Source: Apibacter muscae
Lineage (GTDB): Bacteria > Bacteroidota > Bacteroidia > Flavobacteriales > Weeksellaceae
Direction of reading: 5' to 3'
Length of the DNA stretch: 64,000 bases
Assembly (NCBI RefSeq): GCF_007845635.1
Contig: NZ_SELG01000024.1
Location: forward strand, 59,572 to 123,571
Shown here: positions 53,350-62,292 of the stretch, one piece after another
Layout of the letters: the number at the start of each line of letters is the position of its first letter
How positions within the stretch are numbered: the stretch's first letter is position 1
Translations under genes and position numbers: made by a program
The notes under the pieces: model-generated
Told to the model about the DNA's origin: nothing
Seen by the model: the letters and a program-made list of their open reading frames with translations, nothing else
The model's database searches: none

Positions 53350-53386
53350 AAAAAAGCATATTCTAAAGAATAGAATATGCTTTTTT
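53350..53386 (-). terminator. Terminator after yajC
   Basis: A 16-bp stem (53350-53365 with 53371-53386) ends in T-runs, 23 bases past the yajC stop. It closes the miaB-to-yajC gene block. Confidence 0.9.
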
Positions 53387-53408
53387 ATGGGTTAATTTTT
53401 CTATTCTA

Positions 53409-53744
53409 TTATTTTTTTTCAGGAGCATTTTCTGGATATCTCGCCATAGTTAACTCTCTGGATATAGCTGATTTTTCAAATTTAATTTTCCCAGCCATGG
53501 TTTCAATTACTACACCATCATCTGTTACTTCTAAAATTCTTCCGTGTATACCAGAAGTAGTAACCACTCTTGTTCCTTTTCCTATTTCTTGTTGAAAAGT
53601 TTTTTCTTGTTTTTGCCTTTTGGTTTGAGGTCTAATGAAGAAAAAATAAAAAACTATAAACAGAAGTACTATTGGAGCAAATCCTCCTATTTGTTCCATT
53701 AAACCTCCCTTCGAATCTAAAATTATCGTTAACATATTATTCAT
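53409..53744 (-). CDS. yajC: Preprotein translocase subunit YajC
   Basis: YajC associates with SecDF in the Sec translocon. The 111-residue protein has one membrane helix (residues 20-38, APIVLLFIVFYFFFI) followed by RPQTKRQKQEKTFQQEI and the cytoplasmic KGTRVVTTSGIHGRI domain. It is the last gene of a long minus-strand block that also holds secG. Confidence 0.95.
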   Translation of the reverse strand: MNNMLTIILDSKGGLMEQIGGFAPIVLLFIVFYFFFIRPQTKRQKQEKTFQQEIGKGTRVVTTSGIHGRILEVTDDGVVIETMAGKIKFEKSAISRELTMARYPENAPEKK

Positions 53745-53771
53745 TTGCTTAGTGTATATATATTTATCTTT

Positions 53772-54209
53772 TTATTTAACATTGGCCTGGAATTGTAGAT
53801 CCTTTTTTTCAAAATTCCCTGAAACAATTACATTTTTTTTCACTGGACCTTCAAAATTACTTGAATTAAAAGTTACTGTAATTGAGCCTTTTTGTCCCGG
53901 TGCAACAGGAGTATTCGTATACTCTGGAGTTGTACAGCCACATGCAGGTTTTACTTCTGTAATAATTAATGGCTTACTACCTACATTTGTAAAAGAAAAA
54001 ATATGAGTGGCATTCTCGCCTTTTTTTATATCTTTAAAATCATACATTTCTTCCTCGAATTTTATTTCAGTCTCGGAAGTATCTACCACAGGATTTTGAT
54101 GTTGATCTATAGCATTCAAATTTTTATCACTGCTATTTTCTGTATCTTTTTTTGAACAATTTATAAAAGATAAAGAAATTATAGTACTATATAGTATTAT
54201 TTTTTTCAT
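53772..54209 (-). CDS. DUF1573 lipoprotein
   Basis: The 145-residue protein has a lipobox (FINC, Cys19), a short polar linker, and one DUF1573 immunoglobulin-like domain with FEEEMYDFKDIKKGENATH, ITEVKPACGCTTPEY and VAPGQKGSITVTF. The CGC motif is characteristic. The function is unknown; the family is very common in Bacteroidota and lies here between nusB and yajC. Confidence 0.9.
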   Translation of the reverse strand: MKKIILYSTIISLSFINCSKKDTENSSDKNLNAIDQHQNPVVDTSETEIKFEEEMYDFKDIKKGENATHIFSFTNVGSKPLIITEVKPACGCTTPEYTNTPVAPGQKGSITVTFNSSNFEGPVKKNVIVSGNFEKKDLQFQANVK

Positions 54210-54223
54210 TATTTCAAATTTAA

Positions 54224-55129
54224 TTAAACTTTATTAATATCTCTTGCATACTTATCTAAAATCCCATTAATAAATATATTGCTTTTATTACTTGAATATA
54301 CTTTTGCTAATTCTATACATTCATTTATAACCACTTTTGCAGGGATTTGATGCGAATGATTTAACTCAGTAAATCCCATGGATAATATTATCTTATCAAT
54401 TTCAGCTATCCTATCTAATTCCCAATTGTTGGATCTTTCTTTAATCAAATTCATGCATTCTGGGTAGTAAGAAATTGTTGTTCTTAATAAGTTTTTTGCA
54501 AAAGGTATGCTGTCGTCTGGCTTTAAAACCTGTATTAAATTATTTAGCGGTTTATTTTCCTCTAATGATTTTAGAGTTTTCAATGTCATGTTATTTGCAA
54601 CATGAATATCATCTGCCCAAAATAACTTAATCTCTTCAAACCATTCATAAAGGGTTGGATTGTCAGCAATGAAATTAAAAAATAATTTTAAAATTATTTT
54701 TTTATCTTTTTCAAAATCCAAGGTTTCATCTTTCATATAATCTAGATAAGCCGTAGAATTTTGAAATTTTTTAAAAATCATTGCAGGATAGTTAGTATCT
54801 AAATACCATAAAAGTTCTGAATGTTTATCCGATAATTCTTTTCTTGCCTTACAATTTTCAATTATTTGAAAAATTTTATTATTTACAAATTTGAGGTTAG
54901 GATTTTTTTCTTCTTCCGTTGCAAAGCGTTTATTTCTTTTTTTTTCAATCACTTCTTGCGCATAATCTCGAACGGCTAATAGTAAATTTAACTCATAAAT
55001 ATATAAATGGTAAATTTCATCAATGGCCTGAAACATTTTTTGTTCTACAAAACTTAAATCGTTCCCTCCTATGTTATAGGCATAAAGTGCTTGTAGTATT
55101 TTTTCTCTTAACTGTCTTCTTCCTAACAC
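54224..55129 (-). CDS. nusB: Transcription antitermination factor NusB, extended Bacteroidota type
   Basis: NusB with NusE (S10) promotes antitermination of rRNA transcription. The protein has 301 residues, about twice the length of E. coli NusB. A helical N-terminal half (LGRRQLREKILQALYAYNIG) is followed by a C-terminal canonical half (NWELDRIAEIDKIILSMG, ELNHSHQIPAKVVINECIEL, FINGILDKYAR). This long form is usual for the phylum. Confidence 0.93.
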   Translation of the reverse strand: MLGRRQLREKILQALYAYNIGGNDLSFVEQKMFQAIDEIYHLYIYELNLLLAVRDYAQEVIEKKRNKRFATEEEKNPNLKFVNNKIFQIIENCKARKELSDKHSELLWYLDTNYPAMIFKKFQNSTAYLDYMKDETLDFEKDKKIILKLFFNFIADNPTLYEWFEEIKLFWADDIHVANNMTLKTLKSLEENKPLNNLIQVLKPDDSIPFAKNLLRTTISYYPECMNLIKERSNNWELDRIAEIDKIILSMGFTELNHSHQIPAKVVINECIELAKVYSSNKSNIFINGILDKYARDINKV

Positions 55130-55176
55130 AAATTTTAATTTATTAACGTTTATTTAGTGATTGTTCGGGATTATAT

Positions 55177-55539
55177 CTACTTGGCAGGTGCAGAATTGGT
55201 TGCTGGTGTTTGTGATGAAGTTTCAGAAGAAGCATTTATGGGTTCTTGCTGAATTGCTTTCTCTTCTACTGGAAGATTACTATTTGAAGGTGTTGGATAA
55301 ACTTTTGGTTTTGCAATTAAAACGGATGCCAATATTGTTAAAATAACAATAACAGAAGCTAACGTCCAAGTTGCCTTCTCCATAAAATCGTTGGTTTTTT
55401 GAACTCCAAACATTTGTGTTCCTCCTCCACCAAAAGTTGAGCTTAGACCTCCACCCTTAGGGTTCTGCAATAATACTACACAAACCATTAATACACATGC
55501 AATAATTATAAAGATCATTATAATGCTGAAGATAACCAT
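55177..55539 (-). CDS. secG: Preprotein translocase subunit SecG
   Basis: SecG is the small third subunit of SecYEG. The 120-residue protein has two membrane helices (about residues 2-22 and 55-75) around the conserved loop LLQNPKGGGLSSTFGGG. It ends in a Ser/Pro/Thr-rich tail of about 40 residues, longer than in E. coli and typical of the phylum. Confidence 0.95.
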   Translation of the reverse strand: MVIFSIIMIFIIIACVLMVCVVLLQNPKGGGLSSTFGGGGTQMFGVQKTNDFMEKATWTLASVIVILTILASVLIAKPKVYPTPSNSNLPVEEKAIQQEPINASSETSSQTPATNSAPAK

Positions 55540-55540
55540 A

Positions 55541-56488
55541 CTATTTTATGTTTTTTAATTTTTTAATTTTTTTTATTTCTGATACAAAATAACTACTTTT
55601 TTCTGGATATTTCAAACTTAAAATTTTAAAGGCTGTAATTGCTGTATCGTACTTTCCTTGCTCTACATACAATTGAGCCAAGGTAATTGTCATCAAATTT
55701 GCAATATCCTTAATTTCTTCATTTTTAAATTCAAAGGATTTTATGTTTTTATCTGCCTTTTTAGGGGGTGTTATTTTGGGATTATTTTCAATAAATTTAT
55801 GAATAATTTCTTCTTGCTTTTCAGTTTTTTTTGTTCCTTTCTGTGAAAGTGACAACCATTGGTTAAAGGTCAATTTTTCTTGTTTAATTTCTTTGATTGG
55901 CTCTTTTTGATCTTTATCTACAAATACTTTATTTTCATTTTCTACAACTTCATCATTTTTTGTTGGTTGTGTTTTACTACTGATTTCTTCTTTATCAGTA
56001 GTATCAAATAAATGCGAAAGACCTAATTGTTTAATATATGAATAGTTAGATATATCAGATTGTCCTATTTCAATATTTTCATTTACTTTATCATTAATAG
56101 TTAAATGATTTTGTTGCTCATCTCTCGATTGTTGATGTGCATGAGTGGCTTCTTCATGCTCTAGACTTATATCCTTATCTTGATTAGTCATTGTATCTAC
56201 TATGTTTTCTTCCAGCTCCTTAGATGGTTCTATGTGAATATTATCTTCATTTTGAAACTTCGTTTCATCAACCATTTGTTTGATTAGCTCTCTATTAGAA
56301 ATATATATTGCTGCTTCTTGTATGCTTTGGTCTAAATTTTCTCGATGATATAAAAGCTTCCATTTTAAATAAAGCATTTTAAATGAAGCAACAGATGGAT
56401 GTTTTTCATATTCTTGTTCAATAATTATTTTATCTGAAAATTTAATTTTTGAACTATCTTCTAATAATTGTATAATTCTATTGTTCAT
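55541..56488 (-). CDS. TPR-like Bacteroidota protein
   Basis: The 315-residue protein has no signal peptide. The middle (about residues 95-225) is highly charged, Glu/Lys/Asn-rich and probably disordered. The C-terminal 50 residues form a single TPR-like helix pair (TLAQLYVEQGKYDTAITAFKI). It sits between lptE and secG; its stop abuts the secG start by one base. A protein of this kind is a regular member of the cluster, but its function is unknown. Confidence 0.75.
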   Translation of the reverse strand: MNNRIIQLLEDSSKIKFSDKIIIEQEYEKHPSVASFKMLYLKWKLLYHRENLDQSIQEAAIYISNRELIKQMVDETKFQNEDNIHIEPSKELEENIVDTMTNQDKDISLEHEEATHAHQQSRDEQQNHLTINDKVNENIEIGQSDISNYSYIKQLGLSHLFDTTDKEEISSKTQPTKNDEVVENENKVFVDKDQKEPIKEIKQEKLTFNQWLSLSQKGTKKTEKQEEIIHKFIENNPKITPPKKADKNIKSFEFKNEEIKDIANLMTITLAQLYVEQGKYDTAITAFKILSLKYPEKSSYFVSEIKKIKKLKNIK

Positions 56489-56499
56489 ATCAATCTATT

Positions 56500-57009
56500 T
56501 TACCAATCTGCTACAACAGCTATGAATATTTGATCGACTATCCTTTGATTTATGCTTTGTGATAATTGATTTTGTACATTAATTAATAGTTGATTACTAT
56601 CGTAATCTTGATAATCTGAAAATGTTTTTTCAAAACTTTTTTCTGGATTTACTTTATTTATATATCTTACAGATACTGTAATTGTTAAACGGTTCTGCGT
56701 TGCTTGATCTGATCCGCTTTGTATGTTAACCGGAACTGTTGTAAAATTTGTTATTTCACCTTCCAATATAATATCTGGATTATCATCGGTCTCGATTAAC
56801 TTAGTGCTCCTATTGAATTTATTTTGCAATGCTACGGTAAAATCTACGCTTAAATCCGGACTTTGGTATGGAGAATAATTGGGAAATGACTTTATTTGAA
56901 TTGTTTTAATTGTTGGATCTAAGGAGGAGCCTGTAAAAGAATAACAACTTGACAGGCTTAATAGCATTAAACTTACTAGTAGAAATGTAACTTTATTCTT
57001 CAATGTCAT
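56500..57009 (-). CDS. lptE: LPS-assembly lipoprotein LptE
   Basis: LptE plugs the LptD barrel that inserts LPS into the outer leaflet. The 169-residue protein has a lipobox (LLSLSSC) and the Bacteroidota LptE pattern YSFTGSSLDPTIKTIQIKSF, NKFNRSTKLIETDDNPDIIL, GEITNFTTVPVNI. Its start overlaps the sigma-54 regulator by 17 bases, implying coupled translation. lptC is in the same window at 9.1-9.7 kb, but lptD is not visible. Confidence 0.9.
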   Translation of the reverse strand: MTLKNKVTFLLVSLMLLSLSSCYSFTGSSLDPTIKTIQIKSFPNYSPYQSPDLSVDFTVALQNKFNRSTKLIETDDNPDIILEGEITNFTTVPVNIQSGSDQATQNRLTITVSVRYINKVNPEKSFEKTFSDYQDYDSNQLLINVQNQLSQSINQRIVDQIFIAVVADW

Positions 57010-58267
57010 ATTGTTTAATTTTTCTGTATAAAGTTCTCTCTGAGATCCCTAATTCTTGCGCTGCTAATTTACGTTTTCCATTATATTTTTCTAACGCTTT
57101 TTTTATGAGCTCTTCTTCCTTCTTTTGAAGGGACAATGATTCTGAATTGTTAGATGGAATGTCTTCATAAACGTCAATATCTTCATGGTAATTACTGATG
57201 GTTGCTGCATTTAAAGCTGGAATATTGTTTTCTTCGTAATAAACTAAAGATTCGTTTTCTTTAGGGCTGTCATAATTTTTGTAAACTTTGTGAAATAGAT
57301 CTTGTTCATTAGGGGTAAGATGATATTCTCCTTTATTTTTAATTAAATCTAAGGTTAATGTTTTCAAATCGTTAAGGTCTTTTTTCATATCGAAGAGAAT
57401 TTTGTATAATATTTCTCTTTCTGTTGAAAAATCTGAAGTGGTATCTTTGGTATTGGAAATATTTACTAATGATGTATTGGTTTGAATATCTTTTAAATAT
57501 TCTTTAACTTTTTCAAGTGTTAATTCTCTTTTTGTTTCCACAACAGTCACTTGTTCCGCAAAATTCCTAAGTTGTCTAATATTGCCTGGCCAATAGTATT
57601 GTTGTATATAAGCCATCGCTTCATCTGAAAATGCAATGGTAGGCATTCTATATTTTTCGGAAAAATCTACTGCAAATTTCCTAAGTAACAAAGGAATATC
57701 GTCTCTCCTATTTCTTAATGCTGGTATATCAATTTGAATTGTATTTAATCTATAATACAAATCTTCTCTAAAATCACCTTTTTTTATAGCACTTAATAAA
57801 TTTACATTTGTTGCTGCAACAATTCTTACGTTAGTTTTTTGAATATTAGAGGAACCCACTTTCATAAATTCTCCACTTTCTAAAACTCTCAGTAATCTTA
57901 CCTGTGTTTGCAATGGAAGCTCTCCTACTTCATCTAAAAAGATAGTACCTCCATCTGCAACTTCGAAATATCCTTTACGTACTTTGTCTGCTCCTGTAAA
58001 TGCTCCTTTCTCGTGCCCAAAAAGTTCAGAGTCTATCGTTCCTTCTGGGATTGCACCACAGTTTACGGCTATATATTGTTTGTGTTTTCTTGGGGATAAA
58101 TTGTGTATTATTTTAGGTATAAATTCTTTACCTACGCCACTTTCTCCTATAACTAATACGGATATATCTGTTGGAGCCACTTGCATAGATTTCTCTAATG
58201 CTCTATTAAGCTCTAAATTATTCCCTATAATTCCAAATCTTTGTTTTACAATTTGTAAAGAATCCAT
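56993..58267 (-). CDS. Sigma-54-dependent transcription activator without receiver domain
   Basis: The 424-residue protein starts directly with the AAA+ domain: Walker A GESGVGKE (about residues 40-47), the sigma-54 contact loop GAFTGA (about 89-94), Walker B GGTIFLDEVGELP, and sensor II region WPGNIRQLRNF. A linker follows, then a Fis-type helix-turn-helix (LAAQELGISERTLYRKIKQY). No response-receiver or other sensor domain precedes the AAA+ part, so activity may be set by expression level or by a partner. It lies 6 bases after miaB and overlaps lptE. Its targets are unknown. Confidence 0.92.
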   Translation of the reverse strand: MDSLQIVKQRFGIIGNNLELNRALEKSMQVAPTDISVLVIGESGVGKEFIPKIIHNLSPRKHKQYIAVNCGAIPEGTIDSELFGHEKGAFTGADKVRKGYFEVADGGTIFLDEVGELPLQTQVRLLRVLESGEFMKVGSSNIQKTNVRIVAATNVNLLSAIKKGDFREDLYYRLNTIQIDIPALRNRRDDIPLLLRKFAVDFSEKYRMPTIAFSDEAMAYIQQYYWPGNIRQLRNFAEQVTVVETKRELTLEKVKEYLKDIQTNTSLVNISNTKDTTSDFSTEREILYKILFDMKKDLNDLKTLTLDLIKNKGEYHLTPNEQDLFHKVYKNYDSPKENESLVYYEENNIPALNAATISNYHEDIDVYEDIPSNNSESLSLQKKEEELIKKALEKYNGKRKLAAQELGISERTLYRKIKQYDIEE

Positions 58268-58273
58268 AATCTT

Positions 58274-59704
58274 TTATTCTTGTTCTCCTATTAATGTGGC
58301 TGAAGTACATTGTATGGCTTTAACTTTTACAAAGTCTCCGATTTTTGTGTTATCTTTTTTTGGAAATACTACAACTGCATTTTGTGAAATTCTCCCGTAC
58401 CACTGATCTTCTCTTTTTTTACTGGTTCCTTCAATCAGGACTTCATGAGATTTTCCTACGTAGGTTTTCATTCTTTGCAAAGACAATTTTTGTTGCAATT
58501 CTATAATTTCAGCCAATCTCCTTTTCTTTGTTTCTAAAGGAACATCGTCTGCCATTTTTTTATGGGCGGGTGTCCCTGGTCTTTCCGAGTAAGAAAACAT
58601 ATATCCGAAATCATAATTCGCATATTCCATTAACGATAAGGTTTCTTTATGTTCTTCTTCTGTTTCTCCACAAAATCCGGCAATCATATCATGCGAAATC
58701 GCACATTCAGGTACAATTTTTCTTATTTTATCGACCAATTCAATATATTCTTCTCTTGTGTGCTGACGATTCATCCGTTGTAAAACAGTTGTGCTACCAC
58801 TTTGCACAGGTAAGTGTATATATTTACATATATTTTTATGTTTTGCCATTATGTGCAATACATCTTCGCTCATGTCTTGAGGATTTGAGGTTGAGAATCT
58901 TATCCTTATTTTTGGATTTGAAGATGCAACTAAATCCAATAATTTAGCAAAGTTTATTGCAGTGGCTTTTTGCAATTCGGAAGCTTTATTAAAATCCTTC
59001 TTAGGACCTCCTCCATACCAAAGATAACTATCAATATTCTGTCCTAAAAGTGTTATTTCTTTGTAATTATTCTTGGCTAATTCTTCACACTCTTTTAATA
59101 TTGAATGTGGGTCTCTGCTTCTTTCTCGTCCTCTTGTAAAGGGTACTACACAAAAGGTACACATATTGTCACATCCTCTAGTTATGGTCACAAATGCAGT
59201 AACTCCATTACCTCCTAACCGAACTGGACTTATATCTGCATACGTTTCTTCTTTTGAAAGTAATACATTAATTGCATTTCTACCGTCGTCTGTGTCTTGA
59301 AGCAGGTTCGGTAAATCTCTATACGCATCAGGACCTACTACTAAGTCTACTAAATGTTCTTCATCTAAAAATTTAGTCTTTAATCGTTCTGCCATACACC
59401 CTAAAACACCGATAGTCAATTTAGGATTTCGCTTTTTTAGTGAATTAAATTGTGACAATCTTTTCCTTACGGTTTGTTCTGCTTTCTCTCTTATTGAACA
59501 AGTATTTAGCAATATTAAATCAGCTTCCTCCAATTGATTCGTGGTATCGTATCCTTCCTGTTGTAAAATTGAGGCTACGATCTCGCTATCAGAAAAATTC
59601 ATCTGACAACCATAGCTCTCTAAAAATAATTTTTTAGAATTTTGATTAGCACTTTGTCTGAGGAGTACCTCTCCTTGTCTTCTTTCTATTATTTCTTTTT
59701 CCAT
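58274..59704 (-). CDS. miaB: tRNA-2-methylthio-N6-dimethylallyladenosine synthase
   Basis: MiaB is a radical SAM methylthiotransferase that modifies A37 of tRNAs reading UNN codons. The 476-residue protein has an N-terminal auxiliary cluster domain ([34 protein letters not shown]), the radical SAM motif [20 protein letters not shown], and a C-terminal TRAM domain. It is the first gene of the block ending with yajC and has a TATCTTTG promoter element upstream. Confidence 0.96.
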   Translation of the reverse strand: MEKEIIERRQGEVLLRQSANQNSKKLFLESYGCQMNFSDSEIVASILQQEGYDTTNQLEEADLILLNTCSIREKAEQTVRKRLSQFNSLKKRNPKLTIGVLGCMAERLKTKFLDEEHLVDLVVGPDAYRDLPNLLQDTDDGRNAINVLLSKEETYADISPVRLGGNGVTAFVTITRGCDNMCTFCVVPFTRGRERSRDPHSILKECEELAKNNYKEITLLGQNIDSYLWYGGGPKKDFNKASELQKATAINFAKLLDLVASSNPKIRIRFSTSNPQDMSEDVLHIMAKHKNICKYIHLPVQSGSTTVLQRMNRQHTREEYIELVDKIRKIVPECAISHDMIAGFCGETEEEHKETLSLMEYANYDFGYMFSYSERPGTPAHKKMADDVPLETKKRRLAEIIELQQKLSLQRMKTYVGKSHEVLIEGTSKKREDQWYGRISQNAVVVFPKKDNTKIGDFVKVKAIQCTSATLIGEQE

Positions 59705-59753
59705 AAATGCTTTTCTAATTGCAAAAGTTTAATTTTAATTTAAACTTTAATTA

Positions 59754-59761
59754 CAAAGATA
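59754..59761 (-). promoter_or_regulatory. Predicted miaB operon promoter, -7 element
   Basis: The minus strand reads TATCTTTG, 49 bases before the miaB ATG. No -33 TTG at the usual spacing is seen. Confidence 0.5.
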
Positions 59762-59940
59762 CGAATTAAAGCGCCAATCTGGCAGTTTAAAAATTTGTTT
59801 TATTTTAATTATTTTTATTTATCACCTCTCTTAATAGCATGGGTTAAAGTATGAAAATTTTAATTTATATTGGATGAATATCTTGCTCTTTGATTCTAAT
59901 GATATAGGAGAATCTATTTCAGTATCTTTAAAATTATTGT

Positions 59941-59948
59941 TACATTTG
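59941..59948 (+). promoter_or_regulatory. Predicted promoter for the small conserved gene at 59973
   Basis: TACATTTG matches TAnnTTTG and ends 24 bases before the ATG at 59973. It lies inside the upstream in-frame extension from 59874, which is therefore probably not translated. Confidence 0.45.
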
Positions 59949-59972
59949 ATAAGATCAACAAAATTTTTTATC

Positions 59973-60440
59973 ATGGATTATTTTAAAGTTTGGATTTACC
60001 AAAGCAACCGTATTTTATCTTCGTCGGAAGAAGAATACATCATTAAATATCTATCTAATTTTTTAAATACTTGGGCTGCACATGGCGATGCTTTAAAATC
60101 TGAATTAAAAATTTTAGATCACAAGTTTATGATTGTGCAAGTGGATGAAAGTCAAGCAAAAGCTTCTGGTTGTTCAATTGATAAATTGAACCAATGTATT
60201 AGAGATATTGATAACCATTTAAATTTGGATTTATTGAATAGACTTCTAGTTAGTTATCAAAATACTAAAGATTCTCAAATCCAAACAGTTCCTTTACATA
60301 TATTTAAAGAATTGATTAAAAATTCTGAAATTGATTCTCAAACCTTGGTATATAATTTATCCGTAGACAATTCGTTGGATTTTAAAACAAAATTTAAGCT
60401 TCCTTTAAAAGATAGTTGGGCTAGTATTTATTTAAAATAA
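59973..60440 (+). CDS. Small conserved Bacteroidota protein (often misnamed ABC transporter ATPase)
   Basis: The 155-residue protein starts MDYFKVWIYQSNRILSSSEE and contains FLNTWAAHGDALKSELKIL, KASGCSIDKLNQCIRDID, and a DSWASIYL end. This matches a family widespread in the phylum that I recall under the name ABC transporter ATPase, yet no Walker motif is present. The conserved Trp-rich start and GCSID motif suggest a small alpha/beta domain. The function is unknown. The start at 59973 is chosen because the family begins with V/K-W-I-Y-Q-S-N and a promoter element lies just upstream. Confidence 0.72.
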   Translation: MDYFKVWIYQSNRILSSSEEEYIIKYLSNFLNTWAAHGDALKSELKILDHKFMIVQVDESQAKASGCSIDKLNQCIRDIDNHLNLDLLNRLLVSYQNTKDSQIQTVPLHIFKELIKNSEIDSQTLVYNLSVDNSLDFKTKFKLPLKDSWASIYLK

Positions 60441-60445
60441 TTTAT

Positions 60446-61114
60446 TTAAAAATTAAATTCCTTAGGAGAAATAACTGGGTTTACTTGCACTTTGTCTATT
60501 ACCAATGTAAAGTTTGAGTTGTCTCCAATTATTTGTACTTCTGTTTTCATTGGAAAGGTTAAGGTTGAAACTTTAGTAAAATCTGAATAGGTTTTAATTT
60601 CCTGTGGATTTGATTCTCTAATCAATTGATAGGTATTTTTATCAAAGAAATACGTAATGGTATTGGTGTTTTTAATTAATTTAACTTTAAAACAGTCTGA
60701 ATTTCCAATTTTTTCTGTACCTATCAAAATTGCTTGAAATCCTTTACTGTTATATTCTAAAAGATCTGAATCAAAAGATTCTGGGATATATTCTAAATCT
60801 TCTTCTATCTGATTGGTTGTAAAATTAAATTTAATTGCCTTCTTACCATTATACCCGTTTAAAATAATCCCTCTATCTTGAATATACATCCTAGTTTTAT
60901 TCAAATTAGGTCTTTGCTGCAATATCTTAATTTTGTAACTTTCCTCTTTCCCTAAAACTATTTCTCCATTTAATATTACTGAGTTGAAAGTTTTCCAAGC
61001 GGTTAATCCTCCTGTTACTTCTAGATGTTTATTTATAATTTGATCTGCGGTTTGTCCATGTAATGAAAAAACTATATTAATAGTAGTTAAAATTGTTAAA
61101 ATAAGTGTTTTCAT
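60446..61114 (-). CDS. LolA-like periplasmic protein
   Basis: The 222-residue protein has a signal peptide (TILTTINIVFSLHGQ) and a LolA/LolB-like open beta-barrel pattern: ADQIINKHLEVTGGLTAWKT, a series of alternating strands, SDCFKVKLIK, TYFFDKNTYQLIRESNPQEI, and FPMKTEV. Proteins of this type in Bacteroidota are annotated as outer-membrane lipoprotein-sorting proteins, though many are not the main LolA. It may bind lipids or lipoproteins in the periplasm. Confidence 0.72.
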   Translation of the reverse strand: MKTLILTILTTINIVFSLHGQTADQIINKHLEVTGGLTAWKTFNSVILNGEIVLGKEESYKIKILQQRPNLNKTRMYIQDRGIILNGYNGKKAIKFNFTTNQIEEDLEYIPESFDSDLLEYNSKGFQAILIGTEKIGNSDCFKVKLIKNTNTITYFFDKNTYQLIRESNPQEIKTYSDFTKVSTLTFPMKTEVQIIGDNSNFTLVIDKVQVNPVISPKEFNF

Positions 61115-61155
61115 ATTTTACAATGTTTATTAAATTTAAGTATATAACCATTAAA

Positions 61156-61192
61156 AAATCTGGGACTATTATTTTATAATAAACCCAGATTT
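61156..61192 (-). terminator. Terminator after kdnB
   Basis: A 9-bp stem (61156-61164 with 61184-61192) with an inner ATTAT/ATAAT pairing is followed on the minus strand by a T-run. It lies 23 bases past the stop at 61215. Confidence 0.8.
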
Positions 61193-61214
61193 GTTGGTAA
61201 ATATTGTCTGATTT

Positions 61215-62288
61215 TTACATTTCTTCGTATAGCGCTCTTAATTTTTCTTTGGTCATAATTTTTTGCCAATCTTTGCCTAATGCATTCTCCCATAAAGGCA
61301 CCATTCCATAAGAAACATTGATCATAATATCGAATTGCTCGTCTGATAACCCCTTACATATCCCTTGAGGTATTTCTATTTTATTCTTTTCTACCATGTA
61401 TTTAAACTCTTTTACACCTTCCGGATAATATTTTTCCAATCGATCAAATACAATACAGTTTCCTACTCCATGATGTGTCCCTAATAAGTACGATAAACCA
61501 TAACTAACTGCATGAGCAATCCCTACCTGTGAATATGCAATACTCATACCTCCATGCCATGAAGCCATCATTAAATCTTCATCGGATTCATCGTCCCATT
61601 CAGATTTTTGTACATATACTTTTTGACATAGATCTAATGCTTTCTCTCCATAACTTTTACTAAATGCATTTAGATAGGTTCCTGTAAGTGATTCTATACA
61701 GTGTATATAACAATCCATTCCTGTAAAGAAGGCTTGATTTTTTTCAACACCTTTGGTAAGTGCTGGATCTAAGATTACTTGATCAAACGGTGTAAAATCG
61801 GAATTTATCCCTAACTTTCTTTCAGGACCTGTTAATATACAAGTACGTGAAACCTCCGCCCCTGTTCCACTTATGGTTGGTATACCTACATGATAAACAG
61901 CCGGATTTTTCACTAAATCCCATCCTTGATATTGTGTGGATGAACCTTCATTGTTCATCATGATGGCTACTGCTTTTGCCGCATCCATAACACTTCCTCC
62001 TCCTATACCAATAATTCCTGAAACAATTCCAAATTCTTCTTTTAAATTATCTCTTATTTCATCAATTCCTTTGGTTTTAGGTTCATCTGTGGTATCTATA
62101 TATATGATTATATCTTTGCCTTGTAAAGGAATATTTTTACTTAATTCTTTATCTTTAAAAACTTTATCCACTAAAAATATAAATGGACGTTCTTTATTTC
62201 TTTTTTCTTCAATTATCTCGGAGGTCTGGTCGAAACTTCCTCTGCCATATACCACGCGAGGAACCATTGGAAAATTTCTAAATTTCAT
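61215..62288 (-). CDS. kdnB: Iron-containing alcohol dehydrogenase family, probable Kdo 8-oxidase KdnB
   Basis: The 357-residue protein has the group III dehydrogenase fold: the nucleotide-binding GIIGIGGGSVMDAAKAVAIM, GIPTISGTGAEVSRT, and metal ligands in FFTGMDCYIHCIES and GTHHGVGNC. The sequence and its position directly behind kdsB match KdnB, which oxidises the C8 alcohol of Kdo to an aldehyde. The aminotransferase KdnA then makes 8-amino-Kdo. The sequence does not exclude another alcohol substrate, and kdnA is not visible in the window. It starts 4 bases after kdsB, so the two are translationally linked. Confidence 0.8.
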   Translation of the reverse strand: MKFRNFPMVPRVVYGRGSFDQTSEIIEEKRNKERPFIFLVDKVFKDKELSKNIPLQGKDIIIYIDTTDEPKTKGIDEIRDNLKEEFGIVSGIIGIGGGSVMDAAKAVAIMMNNEGSSTQYQGWDLVKNPAVYHVGIPTISGTGAEVSRTCILTGPERKLGINSDFTPFDQVILDPALTKGVEKNQAFFTGMDCYIHCIESLTGTYLNAFSKSYGEKALDLCQKVYVQKSEWDDESDEDLMMASWHGGMSIAYSQVGIAHAVSYGLSYLLGTHHGVGNCIVFDRLEKYYPEGVKEFKYMVEKNKIEIPQGICKGLSDEQFDIMINVSYGMVPLWENALGKDWQKIMTKEKLRALYEEM

Positions 62289-62292
62289 AGGT

